NCBI GenBank assembly: GCA_030158485.1 | Contig: JAOASS010000006.1 | Span: 1 to 64,000, forward strand | DNA from: Pseudobdellovibrionaceae bacterium | GTDB taxonomy: Bacteria; Bdellovibrionota; Bdellovibrionia; Bdellovibrionales; Bdellovibrionaceae | Reading direction: 5' to 3' | DNA: 64,000 nucleotides | Part shown: piece by piece, positions 50,869-60,718 of the stretch | Position numbering within the stretch: position 1 is the stretch's first letter | Layout: each line of letters opens with the position of its first letter | Notes under the pieces: generated by a model | What the model saw: only the letters and a program-made list of their open reading frames with translations | Database searches by the model: none | Told to the model about the DNA's origin: nothing | Made by a program: the position numbers and the translations under genes

Positions 50869-51156
50869 TTTGATCCCCCGTTACATTAAGTTCTTTTTAT
50901 TTTTATCTCAGTCTAGCTTTAATAAGTGCAAAACTAAAACCAGAAAAAAGGGTTTCAAAGCGAACTGAATTGTTGGGGAGACAAAATATTGTCTATTTTT
51001 TATCAAGCTGTTGAAGGATACTTGAACACTTCCTATGGGGTTCAAAATCCAACAGAAAACTGTCTTGTTTTAAGACAGCTCTAAAGATATTTCAAAATGG
51101 AACAGGACCTGTTTTGAATCGATCATTTTAAAGCTATACCTTGAGCCGCGGGGTTT
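50869..51156. other. Spacer with two inverted repeats
   Basis: No gene. Holds a 7-pair hairpin CTGTCTTGTTTTAAGACAG (51060-51078) and, just after it, an interrupted inverted repeat around CAAAATGGAACAGG and CCTGTTTTG (51094-51117). It could be the promoter/regulatory region of the glutaminase-like gene at 51157; no T run follows the hairpins, so a terminator is less likely. Confidence 0.4.
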
Positions 51157-51738
51157 ATGATGAGTTTGGGCAGATTCATTTTAAGTTGTATTTTTTTAAT
51201 GTGCATTTGTGCGAATGCTCAAGCACCAGATCTTATTAATCAGATTCAGCAAAATACTTTGCAAGACTCGAAGTTTAATAAAGGATATTACAAAAGTGGT
51301 TGTTTTATTCGAGCCCACTGGATTGCTTATTTGATTCATCAAGCGGGTCACAAGCCAGTCAAAATTTTTATTAAAACAGAATCACCAAAAATCAGAATGA
51401 AAATCTTATTGCCTACTGAGCAAGAAGCCAATTGGCAATTTCACGTGACGGCCGGATACCAAGATTTGAAAGGACAGATTTGGCTCGTCGATCCTTTGCT
51501 TTCCAATCAGCCGTTTTTGATGGAAGATTGGGTTCAATTTATGCAAGTTCAAAACCCCCATTTGAAGCTGTTAGTTCAAGTCACAGGTCCAGAAGTTTAC
51601 CATATCAATCAAGTTGAAAATTTAGAATTTTTATCACTTGGTTCCACCTTCTCAAAAAACACAATGGATTTTATTTTTGAATCAATGGAAGACTTATTTA
51701 ATTGGGAAGCTGCAACTCTTGCAGATCATTTTAACTGA
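51157..51738 (+). CDS. Second exported protein-glutaminase-like enzyme
   Basis: 193 residues with a signal peptide (FILSCIFLMCICANAQA). The triad order is Cys (KSGCFIRAHWIAYL), His (NWQFHVTAGYQ) and Asp (IWLVDPLLS), as in the 43813-44589 protein, though the two are only distantly alike overall. Likely secreted or periplasmic, deamidating protein glutamine. The next gene, an HNH nuclease, starts 23 bases downstream of its stop and shares the strand. Confidence 0.72.
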   Translation: MMSLGRFILSCIFLMCICANAQAPDLINQIQQNTLQDSKFNKGYYKSGCFIRAHWIAYLIHQAGHKPVKIFIKTESPKIRMKILLPTEQEANWQFHVTAGYQDLKGQIWLVDPLLSNQPFLMEDWVQFMQVQNPHLKLLVQVTGPEVYHINQVENLEFLSLGSTFSKNTMDFIFESMEDLFNWEAATLADHFN

Positions 51739-51761
51739 GTTTGTGTTATAGGTTACCTACG

Positions 51762-52079
51762 ATGTCGGACTATTTTTTTACCCCAGCTTCAGATGCCCAC
51801 AAGAAAAAAGAGAAGTCGAAAGCCCGCGAACTGCGTGCATCGGCTTGGTGGAAGGGGCAGCTTGGCAAAGGAATCTGCTATCATTGTGAGCAGAAGTTTA
51901 AAACTACCGATTTGACTATGGATCATTTGATCCCGATTGCTCGCGGTGGAAAAAGTGACAAGAAAAACTGTGTTCCTAGCTGTAAGGAATGCAATACAAA
52001 AAAGGGTTATAAGACCCGGGCCGAGATGGCTCTCGACGACCTGAGTAATGTTCAGGATTCAGATGACACGTCGGATTAA
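51762..52079 (+). CDS. HNH endonuclease domain protein
   Basis: 105 residues from ATG 51762; the frame opens earlier at 51741. The HNH core is CYHCEQKF ... LTMDHLIPIARGGKSDKKNCV ... CKECNTKKG, with two CxxC zinc pairs and the DH...N catalytic residues. Usually found in restriction, mobile or repair proteins. It lies 48 bases before topoisomerase VI B and may be co-expressed with it. Confidence 0.85.
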   Translation: MSDYFFTPASDAHKKKEKSKARELRASAWWKGQLGKGICYHCEQKFKTTDLTMDHLIPIARGGKSDKKNCVPSCKECNTKKGYKTRAEMALDDLSNVQDSDDTSD

Positions 52080-52127
52080 GACCAAAGTGCTTGCGCGACC
52101 GGCCACTTTTCCCCTTAACTGTAATTT

Positions 52128-53855
52128 ATGGCACGTAATGAAATCACCAAAAGTAGTACAGCAGAATATTTTGCCAAAAACCTTCAGCAAGTTGGCTTCT
52201 CATCTCCAACTAAAGCGGTTTTAACCACCCTCAAAGAGGCCGTGGATAACTCTTTAGATGCTTGTGAAGAGCATGGGATTCTTCCAGATCTCTACGTTGA
52301 GATACAGAAAATTGGCGTCGGTTCTTCAAAAAACACCGATCTAGTCAAAGTCGTAGTGGAAGACAACGGTCCTGGAATTGAAGAGAAGGATTTGGCAAAA
52401 GTTTACGGGGAATACTTAGCTTCTTCTAAATTTGGAAAAGGGCAGTGTTCAAGGGGACAGCAAGGAATCGGCATCAGTGCAGCGACGACTTGGGCGCAAA
52501 TCACAAATGCAAAAGGTGTCGTTGTTATTTCAAAGACAAAAAACATGCGAAAAGCAATCAAAGCGCAAGTCGATGTCGATATAAAATCAAACACAGGAGT
52601 TTTGAAAAATAAAGAATCTCTTGAGTGGAAAAAAAACCATGGTGTTCGGGTTGAGTTTTTGATGGATGGTCGAATCCAGCTCAATGGTGATGGTGGTCTT
52701 GTGACTTATATGGAAGGCACTGTTTTATTGAACCCCCATCTAACAGTGACATTCAAGCTCGCGGATAACGATAAGCAAACAATTGAAAGAGTCGCAAATA
52801 TTTCTCCAGAAATCCCAGAATCAACTTTGCCGCATCCTCATACGTTTAAGTTAGGTGAGTTTATTACACACGCTACTTTATTTGGAAAAACTTCTTTGTC
52901 CAAATTTTTGAAAACAGGTTTTTCTCGGGTGACGGATCAGCCAATTAAAGATTTTGTTAAAAATGGTTTACCTAAAAACTTACTTGAAAAACCCATTACG
53001 AGTTTAAGCCAAGAAGAGTTTAAAAAAGTTTTTACAGCTGTTCAAAATACAGAACTTATGGCGCCTTCGACTAAATCAGTTTTGACTGTTGGCGAAGAGT
53101 CTTTATCAAAATCAATTGCCCGTTTAGGTGAGATTGATTTTTTTGCTGTGGTTACTCGAAAACCACGGATCTGTGACTTTAAACCTGTGGTTGTTGAAGT
53201 TGCACTCGCGCGGTTTAAAAATAGAAATCAAGAAGCCGATGGACCTGTTCAGCTTTTGAGATTCGCAAACCGAGTTCCTTTACAGTTTGATAAGTCAGGC
53301 TGTGCTATTACTTGGGCTATTGAATCAGTTAACTGGAAATCTTATGGGCTTCAACAGCCAAAAGATTCGTTACCAACAGGGCCTTATGTTTTTGCGGTAT
53401 CGGTCGTTTCTCCTTTTATTAAATTTAAAAATGCTTCAAAAGAAACGATTGATGCATCTGAAGAATTAGTTGCAGAAATTAGACTAGCTCTGATTCAAGC
53501 GGGACAAAAGCTTTCAAGACATATCAATAAAGAATTTAAAGAAGCAGATTTAGAAAGAAAATTGGCTCACATTGAACAATTTGGTCCTATTTTGGTCGAA
53601 AAACTAGCGTTTCTAGTCGGGGCCAATGAAGCTCGTCGAAAGCGTGCTGAGGAAGGTCTCAAGAAAATTTTGGGCCGGGACTCTAAAGAGCTTATCGGTG
53701 AACTTGAAGTTGCGACGATGAAGTTAACGGCTCAAAAAGCTAAAGATAGAAAAACAATGGGCGAAGAAGAAGTCGAGACTTCATCAGAAACCGCAGCGGA
53801 TTTAAATGAGTCTTCTGGAAAAGAAAATAAACCTAAGGGCACAAAGAAAAAGTGA
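52128..53855 (+). CDS. top6B: DNA topoisomerase VI subunit B
   Basis: 575 residues. GHKL ATPase with the N box LKEAVDNSLDAC (Asn41), DNGPGI (79-84) and GQQGIGIS (110-117), and a transducer half in which SLSQEEF and the late VNWKSYGL region follow the family. It lacks nothing obvious except that the end is an extra Lys/Glu-rich tail of ~60 residues. Subunit B drives strand passage with subunit A encoded 39 bases downstream. Topo VI is archaeal-type and uncommon in bacteria. Confidence 0.92.
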   Translation: MARNEITKSSTAEYFAKNLQQVGFSSPTKAVLTTLKEAVDNSLDACEEHGILPDLYVEIQKIGVGSSKNTDLVKVVVEDNGPGIEEKDLAKVYGEYLASSKFGKGQCSRGQQGIGISAATTWAQITNAKGVVVISKTKNMRKAIKAQVDVDIKSNTGVLKNKESLEWKKNHGVRVEFLMDGRIQLNGDGGLVTYMEGTVLLNPHLTVTFKLADNDKQTIERVANISPEIPESTLPHPHTFKLGEFITHATLFGKTSLSKFLKTGFSRVTDQPIKDFVKNGLPKNLLEKPITSLSQEEFKKVFTAVQNTELMAPSTKSVLTVGEESLSKSIARLGEIDFFAVVTRKPRICDFKPVVVEVALARFKNRNQEADGPVQLLRFANRVPLQFDKSGCAITWAIESVNWKSYGLQQPKDSLPTGPYVFAVSVVSPFIKFKNASKETIDASEELVAEIRLALIQAGQKLSRHINKEFKEADLERKLAHIEQFGPILVEKLAFLVGANEARRKRAEEGLKKILGRDSKELIGELEVATMKLTAQKAKDRKTMGEEEVETSSETAADLNESSGKENKPKGTKKK

Positions 53856-53894
53856 TGCGCTCAGGGCGCAATGAATAAAGAATTAAGGTGATTT

Positions 53895-55070
53895 ATGGCG
53901 ACGCAAAGTAACGGACTTTTAAGCATTAGAAATCTTAAAATTGATATTCCTAAAGAAGCCCGAATATTGGCTGAAAGAATGCTAAAAGACTTGGAAAATT
54001 CCAAGCGTCCCTATTTGGAAGCAGTTAAAACATCTCTTGATAATTCTTTTTACAATTCCAAAGTTGGCTATTTAACTCCGGGTGATAAAGTTGTTCGAAC
54101 AGAACTGAATGTTTCATCTGTGCAGAAATTAGCTCGGGTTGTTTTTATTTTAGAAATTCTTTTACGAAACTTAGAAACTTCCCAAATCAATACAAAAAGG
54201 GAAATTTACTATATTTGTAAAGGTCTTATTAAAAAAGGTCCTAAGTACAAGCCTCTCGACTTTGAAGATCAGGATGAATCTGATTCAATCATCGATTTCG
54301 TTTGTGATATGCTTCGTGTTTACCGAGAAGAGTTGAATTGTTTTGCCAATGATAAAGGTGGACAAACTTATTCCCAGAATCTGATTGTAACTGAAACAAT
54401 GGCGGATGGAACTAAGGCAACAGTTGACTTGTCGACTTTGGGAACAGCGCCTTTCATGCCTAAAAACAAACCACAAGCTTTGAAGCTTAAATCAAAAAAG
54501 AAAATTGATTTTGCATTAATTGTGGAATCAGAAGGTACTGCCAACACATTAGTAGGTATGGGTTTTACTCGTCGAAATAACTGTATTTTGATGGGAGCAG
54601 GGGGAGTTCCTTCCAATGCGGTTCGTGGCTGGTGTAAGTTGATTCAAGATGAGCTTGCGATTCCGATGTATTTTTTCGGCGACTTGGACGCGTATACAAT
54701 GCAAAATATTTTTCGAACTTTAAAAGCTGGTTCCGCGGCTTCGTTAATTCGAAATGCTGATTTTTCTGCGCCTGATGTTAAATTCTTAGGCGTTTTGCCG
54801 GATGATATCAAACGCTACGACTTGCCATTTTATAAAGTAAAGGAATCAGATCCAGCGGAAGCCAGGGCTTTAAAAAAAGCTAAAGATGCGTTAGAAAATG
54901 ATCCTTTCTTTTTGGATAAGAAGAATAAAGGTGTGGCTGATATTTGTCGATGGCTTTTAAAAGAAAAAGTTCGTTGTGAACAACAAAGCTATTTTTCTGT
55001 AGATCCAAACGATCCAATTAAGACTGAAAAAATTATTTTAGAAAAAATCAAACGCGGTTCTTATATCTAA
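53895..55070 (+). CDS. top6A: DNA topoisomerase VI subunit A (Spo11-like)
   Basis: 391 residues. Winged-helix part with the catalytic tyrosine in TKREIYYICKG (Tyr106, the second of the pair by comparison with Spo11) and a Toprim domain with ALIVESEGTAN (Glu) and FFGDLDAY (Asp-x-Asp). It cuts both DNA strands while linked to the 5' ends. Forms the active A2B2 enzyme with the upstream gene. AAGGTG precedes the ATG. Confidence 0.93.
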   Translation: MATQSNGLLSIRNLKIDIPKEARILAERMLKDLENSKRPYLEAVKTSLDNSFYNSKVGYLTPGDKVVRTELNVSSVQKLARVVFILEILLRNLETSQINTKREIYYICKGLIKKGPKYKPLDFEDQDESDSIIDFVCDMLRVYREELNCFANDKGGQTYSQNLIVTETMADGTKATVDLSTLGTAPFMPKNKPQALKLKSKKKIDFALIVESEGTANTLVGMGFTRRNNCILMGAGGVPSNAVRGWCKLIQDELAIPMYFFGDLDAYTMQNIFRTLKAGSAASLIRNADFSAPDVKFLGVLPDDIKRYDLPFYKVKESDPAEARALKKAKDALENDPFFLDKKNKGVADICRWLLKEKVRCEQQSYFSVDPNDPIKTEKIILEKIKRGSYI

Positions 55071-55128
55071 GAACTCAATCTGATTATGAACTTTTTATGA
55101 CTGAGCCATTCAGTATGGCACTTAGAAG

Positions 55129-55773
55129 TCATTTCTTGAGTAAATCCCAGTGCTTTCTCCAGGGGCTGCCAAGGGGCATCTTTTGATCGATTATTTTTTG
55201 TGCGTCGTGGGGGTTTAGGGTCAAAGCTTTTTTCCAAAGATCTTCAAAAAGAGTTTGAGTCGTTCCGACGGCTAAAGATGGAAAGCTTGAATCCTCTACT
55301 TCGCCAAAAGCTACAATCGACATTGAGTCCCAAAGTTTCTTCATACTTTTATTATACAATGACTCAAGCATTTTACCTTGCAATTGAACAGCCTGCTTAA
55401 TTTGACGTGTACTCAGAGGAGAATCCATTTCGAGAAGTTCTAAAATGGCTTTTGAATCTCGATTGTGTTCGATTTTGTTTTGTCGTGAGAGGCAAAGACA
55501 GGCCACAAAGAGGTTCCTTGAAAAGAAGGTGGCTCGGTTCTTAAACCATTTTGTGTAGACGACTTCTCGAGTTGTGGACAGCTGAGTTCGTAAATGCCAA
55601 AGCTCAGCTACTTTTGAGTCTGCTTTATCATCCCACTCCCAGCGCATTTTAGTTTTGGGGTGAAGCTTATACCATAAGGAAGAGGGATCTTTTTTATTAT
55701 CAATTGGGAAAACAAGAAGGATGCCGTCTTTGTTGATGGCCTGAATGGCTTTTTTCATTTGTGCAGTCGACAT
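55129..55773 (-). CDS. Uncharacterised protein, possibly AlkZ-related
   Basis: 214 residues, convergent with topoisomerase VI A. The opening (AINKDGILLVFPIDNK), the Trp-rich PSSLWYKLHPKTKMRWEW and a winged-helix-like MDSPLSTRQIKQAVQLQGKM resemble AlkZ-related proteins that share parts of a DNA-glycosylase fold. No catalytic site can be assigned. A role beside the topo VI genes in DNA repair is inference. Confidence 0.4.
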   Translation of the reverse strand: MSTAQMKKAIQAINKDGILLVFPIDNKKDPSSLWYKLHPKTKMRWEWDDKADSKVAELWHLRTQLSTTREVVYTKWFKNRATFFSRNLFVACLCLSRQNKIEHNRDSKAILELLEMDSPLSTRQIKQAVQLQGKMLESLYNKSMKKLWDSMSIVAFGEVEDSSFPSLAVGTTQTLFEDLWKKALTLNPHDAQKIIDQKMPLGSPWRKHWDLLKK

Positions 55774-55982
55774 GGGTTTTGTTTAACACGAAATGTTTGA
55801 ATTGTAACCTGGACCTCTTTCTAAGACAGTGCTTATTCACAGAAAGGAATTAGCAAACAAAATAGTGATTTTGCTCGAGGCCTTTAGAGATCATTTTCGA
55901 CACATCGTTGCGCAAAATGTACCTGTCACCATGGAGATCTTTGAGTTATATTGAAGTTCATTTGTTGAAAGGAAATTTCTTC

Positions 55983-58244
55983 ATGGCATCTAAGATTGAA
56001 ACAACCCCCGAGTTAGTCCAAAAAACTTATAAAACGACAGCCGAAAAGTTAACGGTTATCAGAAAAAGATTAAACCATCCTCTTACTTTAGCTGAAAAAA
56101 TTCTTTATGGACACTTAGATGATCCACAAAACCAAGAGCTCGAACGTGGAAAATCTTTTTTACTTTTACGTCCTGACCGTGTGGCCATGCAAGATGCGAC
56201 GGCGCAAATGGCACTTTTACAGTTTATGCTGGCAGGAAAAGATGATGCGGCTGTTCCTTCAACTGTTCATTGCGATCATTTGATTCAAGCTTACAAGGGT
56301 AAATCTGTTGATATGACAACTGCCAACAGTATCAACAAAGAAGTCTACGACTTTTTAGCATCGGCCTCTTCACGTTATAACATTGGTTTTTGGAAACCAG
56401 GTGCTGGAATTATTCATCAAGTGATATTAGAAAATTACGCTTACCCAGGCGGTTTGATGATTGGAACAGATTCTCATACTCCAAATGCTGGTGGTCTTGG
56501 AATGTGTGCGATCGGAGTCGGTGGAGCCGATGCTTCAGACGTGATGGCAGGATTACCTTGGGAATTGAAAAATCCAAAATTAATTGGTGTAAAGCTAACG
56601 GGACAAATGAATGGTTGGACTTCTGCAAAAGATGTCATCTTAAAACTTTGCGGGATGCTGACGGTTAAAGGCGGAACTGATAAAGTTGTCGAATACTTTG
56701 GAGAAGGAACGAATTCAATTTCTTGCACGGGTAAAGCAACGATCACGAATATGGGTGCAGAACTGGGCGCAACTTGTTCTGTCTTTCCTTATGATAAACG
56801 CATGAGCGCTTATTTAAAAGCGACTCAGCGTTCAGCTTTAGCAGAAATTGCGGATCAAAATAAGGACCTGTTGATGGCCGATCCAGAAATCGCAAAAGAT
56901 CCTCAAAAATATTACGATGAGTATTATGAATTAAATCTTTCAACGTTGGAACCTCACTTAGTGGGACCTCATACTCCTGATTTAGCTCGACCGATTTCTG
57001 CAGTTGCCGCGGAAGCAAAAGAAAAAGGATATCCAACTCAGCTTTCTTCAGCACTGATTGGATCTTGTACAAATTCTTCCTACGAAGATATTGGCCGATC
57101 AGCTATGATTGCAGAACAAGCGATGACAATTGGTGTGAAAATGCTTCAGCCATTTTTAGTCTCGCCAGGCTCAACGCAAATTCAGAATACAATTCAGCGT
57201 GATGGTCAGATGCAAACTTTTGAAGCCGTGGGTGCTACGGTTTTAGCGAATGCTTGTGGGCCATGTATTGGTCAGTGGAAACGTGATGATATCAAGCCGG
57301 GTGAAAAAAATACGATCATCACTTCTTTTAATCGTAATTTTCGCGGAAGAAATGATTCCAATGCAGAAACATTAGCTTTTATTGGATCACCAGAATTGGT
57401 GATGGCTTTAGGACTTGCAGGCCGTTTAGATTTCAATCCCATGACGGATGAGCTTGTTGGTCCAAAAGGTAAAATTAAATTAAAAGCTCCTGAAGCTCCA
57501 GAACTTCCTGCAAATGGTTTTGTGGCCGATACAGAAGGCTATCAAGCGCCAGCAGGAAGAGGCGCACGAGTCGAAGTGAATCCTTCTTCGGATCGATTAC
57601 AAATTTTAGCACCCTTTATTAAATGGGATGGCAAAGATTATACAGATCAGTTGGTTCTTGCGAAAGCAAAAGGCAAATGTACGACTGATCATATTTCTCC
57701 GGGTGGGCCTTGGCTCAAGTACCGTGGGCATTTGGATAATATTTCAAATAACATGCTTTTAGGTGCAGACAATGCTTTTACGAAAGAAATTGGCAAAGGT
57801 AAAAATCAAATAACAGGTCAAACAGGGCTTGAGTTTACAAAAATTGCTCGTGATTATCAAAAGTCAGGCAAGGGTTGGATTATTATCGGAGATGAAAATT
57901 ACGGTGAAGGTTCTTCTCGTGAGCATGCTGCGATGAGCCCTCGATTTTTAGGTGGGACTGCTGTTATTGCAAAATCATTTGCTCGGATTCATGAAACGAA
58001 TCTCAAGAAACAAGGAATGTTAGCTCTTCATTTTTCAAATCCTGCTGATTATGAAAAAATTAAAGAAGACGACACTGTTGATCTTGTCGATTTAAAATCA
58101 CTGGCGCCTGGTCAGCCTGTTAAAATGATTTTGAAACATAAAGATGGAACAAAAGAAGAAGTTTCTTTAAAGCATACATACAACGCAGAACAAATTAGAT
58201 GGTTCGTTGCGGGCAGTGCTTTGAATTTGATTCGTGGTCTTTAA
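55983..58244 (+). CDS. acn: Aconitate hydratase (mitochondrial-type aconitase)
   Basis: 753 residues from ATG 55983, preceded by AAAGGAAATT; the frame is open from 55908. TCA-cycle isomerisation of citrate to isocitrate. Motifs: [26 protein letters not shown], cluster cysteines in [10 protein letters not shown] and [11 protein letters not shown], and the swivel domain [15 protein letters not shown]. It resembles the mitochondrial-type branch rather than AcnB. The 55774-55982 spacer in front shows no other gene. Confidence 0.95.
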   Translation: MASKIETTPELVQKTYKTTAEKLTVIRKRLNHPLTLAEKILYGHLDDPQNQELERGKSFLLLRPDRVAMQDATAQMALLQFMLAGKDDAAVPSTVHCDHLIQAYKGKSVDMTTANSINKEVYDFLASASSRYNIGFWKPGAGIIHQVILENYAYPGGLMIGTDSHTPNAGGLGMCAIGVGGADASDVMAGLPWELKNPKLIGVKLTGQMNGWTSAKDVILKLCGMLTVKGGTDKVVEYFGEGTNSISCTGKATITNMGAELGATCSVFPYDKRMSAYLKATQRSALAEIADQNKDLLMADPEIAKDPQKYYDEYYELNLSTLEPHLVGPHTPDLARPISAVAAEAKEKGYPTQLSSALIGSCTNSSYEDIGRSAMIAEQAMTIGVKMLQPFLVSPGSTQIQNTIQRDGQMQTFEAVGATVLANACGPCIGQWKRDDIKPGEKNTIITSFNRNFRGRNDSNAETLAFIGSPELVMALGLAGRLDFNPMTDELVGPKGKIKLKAPEAPELPANGFVADTEGYQAPAGRGARVEVNPSSDRLQILAPFIKWDGKDYTDQLVLAKAKGKCTTDHISPGGPWLKYRGHLDNISNNMLLGADNAFTKEIGKGKNQITGQTGLEFTKIARDYQKSGKGWIIIGDENYGEGSSREHAAMSPRFLGGTAVIAKSFARIHETNLKKQGMLALHFSNPADYEKIKEDDTVDLVDLKSLAPGQPVKMILKHKDGTKEEVSLKHTYNAEQIRWFVAGSALNLIRGL

Positions 58245-58268
58245 AATAGTTAGAATAAATAAAAAATT

Positions 58269-58319
58269 AAATCAGACTGGCTGCTTGATATTTTTTTTCG
58301 CAACCAGTCTGATTTTTTT
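58269..58319. terminator. Intrinsic terminator between aconitase and a convergent gene
   Basis: AATCAGACTGG pairs exactly with CCAGTCTGATT around a 23-base loop, followed by seven T on the plus strand; A runs on the other side let it work in both directions. It ends the aconitase transcript. Confidence 0.85.
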
Positions 58320-58327
58320 AAATGAAT

Positions 58328-58822
58328 CTAGTCTTGGAATATTCCAAGATCTAAACGAAATCGTCCTCTAGATCCAACTAAGGAATCAGAGACAGCGACA
58401 ATTCGAACTTCTTTAACAAAACGATAACCAATATTTGCAGTTATTCGATCGCCTTTTCTTAATCTTCTTTCAAGGCGTCGGACTCGCACTTCTTGACCAT
58501 TGCGGAACTCAACAATAACTGACTGGATATCAACACCATTACCCCTTGTGCTGACTATTCGTAATTGATCTATTCTTTCGTTCAGACGAGGTCTAAAAGT
58601 GAACTCAGTGTTGATGAGTTTATTTGTCCGAACTTCTCCAGCAGAGTACCAGCGAATTCTGGCATCAGGATTTCGATTATCAAAAAAATTTTGAGCCTCA
58701 CTGTTTTGTGAAAAAACAGGCTCATTTGAACTTTGGTCAAATTGCCCTATTTCTTGAGCAAATGCCAATCGAGATATTGAAAGAAAACCAATTGCTATTA
58801 CTAACTTCGTTAAATTGCGCAT
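58328..58822 (-). CDS. Exported beta-rich protein (DUF2541-like), unknown function
   Basis: 164 residues with a signal peptide (LVIAIGFLSISRLAFA). The mature part is beta-rich and basic (RVRRLERRLRKGDRI), similar in feel to DUF2541 proteins. Role unknown. TGGAGG-type site (CAACTGGAGGTTTTT on the coding strand) precedes the ATG. Confidence 0.55.
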   Translation of the reverse strand: MRNLTKLVIAIGFLSISRLAFAQEIGQFDQSSNEPVFSQNSEAQNFFDNRNPDARIRWYSAGEVRTNKLINTEFTFRPRLNERIDQLRIVSTRGNGVDIQSVIVEFRNGQEVRVRRLERRLRKGDRITANIGYRFVKEVRIVAVSDSLVGSRGRFRLDLGIFQD

Positions 58823-58882
58823 AAAAACCTCCAGTTGCAGAGGTCATAAGCTAAGATCGTGCCAGATCAGAATTGAAAAAAA

Positions 58883-59428
58883 CTAAATCGATTTTATTTT
58901 AAAATACACTGTTGTGCGGAATCCATTTTCAATTTTTTCGTAGGTTTCAAATACAGGAGCCGCGTCATCTAACATTATATTTCGCTGATAAGATTCTTTT
59001 TTCAAAGCTTTATAGACTTTAAAAGCTGTCAACCAAGGGGCTCCTTCAAATTTTCCAGCTAATGCCGTATAACTTAAAACTGTTTCTGTTTGAAGTTCAG
59101 TTGACAGTGGTAAGATAATTTTTTCATTGAAAATACAACCAATATCGGCGCGAGTTCTTTCGGGCTCTATTTCATTTGGATTGTCGTAATAGCGACCAAA
59201 AGTTTGACTGCAAATAATTTTTTTTTCAGCTAGTAATTTTTCAACTTGTTCAAAAAGAGGTCCCGCATTTTGATAAGCACCTTGGTATTTTTTAAAAATG
59301 ATTTGTTGTTCTGGAATTTGGACTTGTTCAATCACAATAGGTTTCAAAAGACCAATATTCCAAATCACGTAAAATATAATAATTCCAACTATTCCAAGGC
59401 CAACAAAAAGAACATGGTATGATTTCAT
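58883..59428 (-). CDS. Membrane-anchored GyrI-like domain protein
   Basis: 181 residues from ATG 59428, which overlaps the thioredoxin stop (ATGA). One N-terminal membrane anchor (HVLFVGLGIVGIIIFYVIW) then a GyrI/SOUL-type ligand-binding domain with KKYQGAYQNAG and the late TVYFKIKSI. The same anchor-plus-GyrI layout occurs in TEX264-like proteins. Ligand unknown. Last gene of the nadC-birA-thioredoxin operon. Confidence 0.65.
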   Translation of the reverse strand: MKSYHVLFVGLGIVGIIIFYVIWNIGLLKPIVIEQVQIPEQQIIFKKYQGAYQNAGPLFEQVEKLLAEKKIICSQTFGRYYDNPNEIEPERTRADIGCIFNEKIILPLSTELQTETVLSYTALAGKFEGAPWLTAFKVYKALKKESYQRNIMLDDAAPVFETYEKIENGFRTTVYFKIKSI

Positions 59429-59979
59429 GCTTGAATCCACTTAATGGAACAACCCATCGACGAAATCTGTTCTTCTGAAATTTTATTCTGATTTTTAAGG
59501 CTCAAGGCAGCGTTAAATAAATCTCGTCGAGTGACAAGGTGAGGGTCTTTCCACGAATCATCAAGACGTCCGCGGTAAGCTAAATTAAGCTGATTATCAA
59601 AAATAAAAAAATCAGGAGTACAGACAGCTCCAAATTTTTTGGCTACTTCTTGTGTTTTGTCGTGCAGATAAGGAAAAGAATAATTTTTTTCGAAAAAACG
59701 TTTTTTTAGATTTTCAAAAGAATCTTCAGGATAGCCTTTTTCATCATTTGAACAAATTGCGATAACGTTAATTTTTTCTTTTTTCAGGTCTGTGCCGAGT
59801 TGAATTAATCGGTCCTCAATTGTTTTAACATAAGGGCAATGATTGCAAATAAACATGACGACAATTGGATTGCCATTGCAAAAATCATGAAGTTGATAAG
59901 CTTTGCCATCAACTGATGGCAATTGAAAATCAGGGCATTTCATTCCGAGCTGATCTTGAGGTGTATGTGTCAAAGCCAT
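59425..59979 (-). CDS. Thioredoxin-like AhpC/TSA-family protein
   Basis: 184 residues from ATG 59979, behind AAGGAGC. Redox site NHCPYVK with CNHC in a thioredoxin fold (MFICNHCPYV), then CTPDFFIFD. This is the single-domain thioredoxin/AhpC family with the CxxC-like spacing, predicted cytoplasmic. It likely reduces peroxides or disulfides. Confidence 0.82.
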   Translation of the reverse strand: MALTHTPQDQLGMKCPDFQLPSVDGKAYQLHDFCNGNPIVVMFICNHCPYVKTIEDRLIQLGTDLKKEKINVIAICSNDEKGYPEDSFENLKKRFFEKNYSFPYLHDKTQEVAKKFGAVCTPDFFIFDNQLNLAYRGRLDDSWKDPHLVTRRDLFNAALSLKNQNKISEEQISSMGCSIKWIQA

Positions 59980-59992
59980 AAGAGCTCCTTTT

Positions 59993-60715
59993 TTATAAGT
60001 CCCGCCAGTTAATAACCTGGAGGCCAGAATGCAAACTTCCATCCGCATCTATTGAAGTGTATTTTTTTTGAAGCATTGGATATTGATTAAGTGCTTCCAG
60101 AAGTCTTTCACAATCAAAACTACTTAAAAGGTGAGACAACTGATCGCATGCCATTTGCAATTCTCGAAAAAGCTCATTGAGGAAAAATTCCCAGTTGGAT
60201 AAGATCAGCTCCTCATCTACTTCAGACCGAAGTGATGTCGCTAAATCGAGTGCTGGTGCTTTTAAGACATTAAATCCTAAACCCATAAGCAAGCGAATAT
60301 GGGGACCTTGTTCAATTGCTTCCAATAGAAGGCCAGCCACTTTTTTATCACCTAAATAAAGATCATTAGGGGCTTTTAGTGAAAAAGCCGCTTGAGGCCA
60401 AGCTTTTGTTGCAGCATTGTAGAGTGCGATACCGGCACGGGCGCTGGTTACAGGTTGCGGGGGGCGAGTCAGTCGAAAAGACCAAGTCGAGAGCAAGCTT
60501 GATCCGGACTCTGGACTGATCCATGTATGAGAACCTCTGCCGCGACCTGCGGTTTGAGCATCGGCAATGACGACGTGAAGAAATTTATGATTTTCAAGTG
60601 GGTCGTTCATCAAAGTTTTTGCGTAATTTGAAGTGCTATCAACTGAAGTGAAAAAATCAGCTGCTAGTTGATGTTTCTGACACCAATTATAAGTGATAAG
60701 TCCGATACTGGCCAA
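59993..60715 (-). CDS. birA: Biotin-[acetyl-CoA-carboxylase] ligase
   Basis: 240 residues. The biotin-AMP site has GRGRGSHTWISP and the later KAPNDLYLGDKKVAGLL (KWPND in most). It lacks the N-terminal helix-turn-helix of E. coli BirA, so it is a ligase only and does not repress. It attaches biotin to carboxylase carrier protein. Starts 3 bases after nadC. Confidence 0.9.
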   Translation of the reverse strand: MASIGLITYNWCQKHQLAADFFTSVDSTSNYAKTLMNDPLENHKFLHVVIADAQTAGRGRGSHTWISPESGSSLLSTWSFRLTRPPQPVTSARAGIALYNAATKAWPQAAFSLKAPNDLYLGDKKVAGLLLEAIEQGPHIRLLMGLGFNVLKAPALDLATSLRSEVDEELILSNWEFFLNELFRELQMACDQLSHLLSSFDCERLLEALNQYPMLQKKYTSIDADGSLHSGLQVINWRDL

Positions 60716-60718
60716 GCA

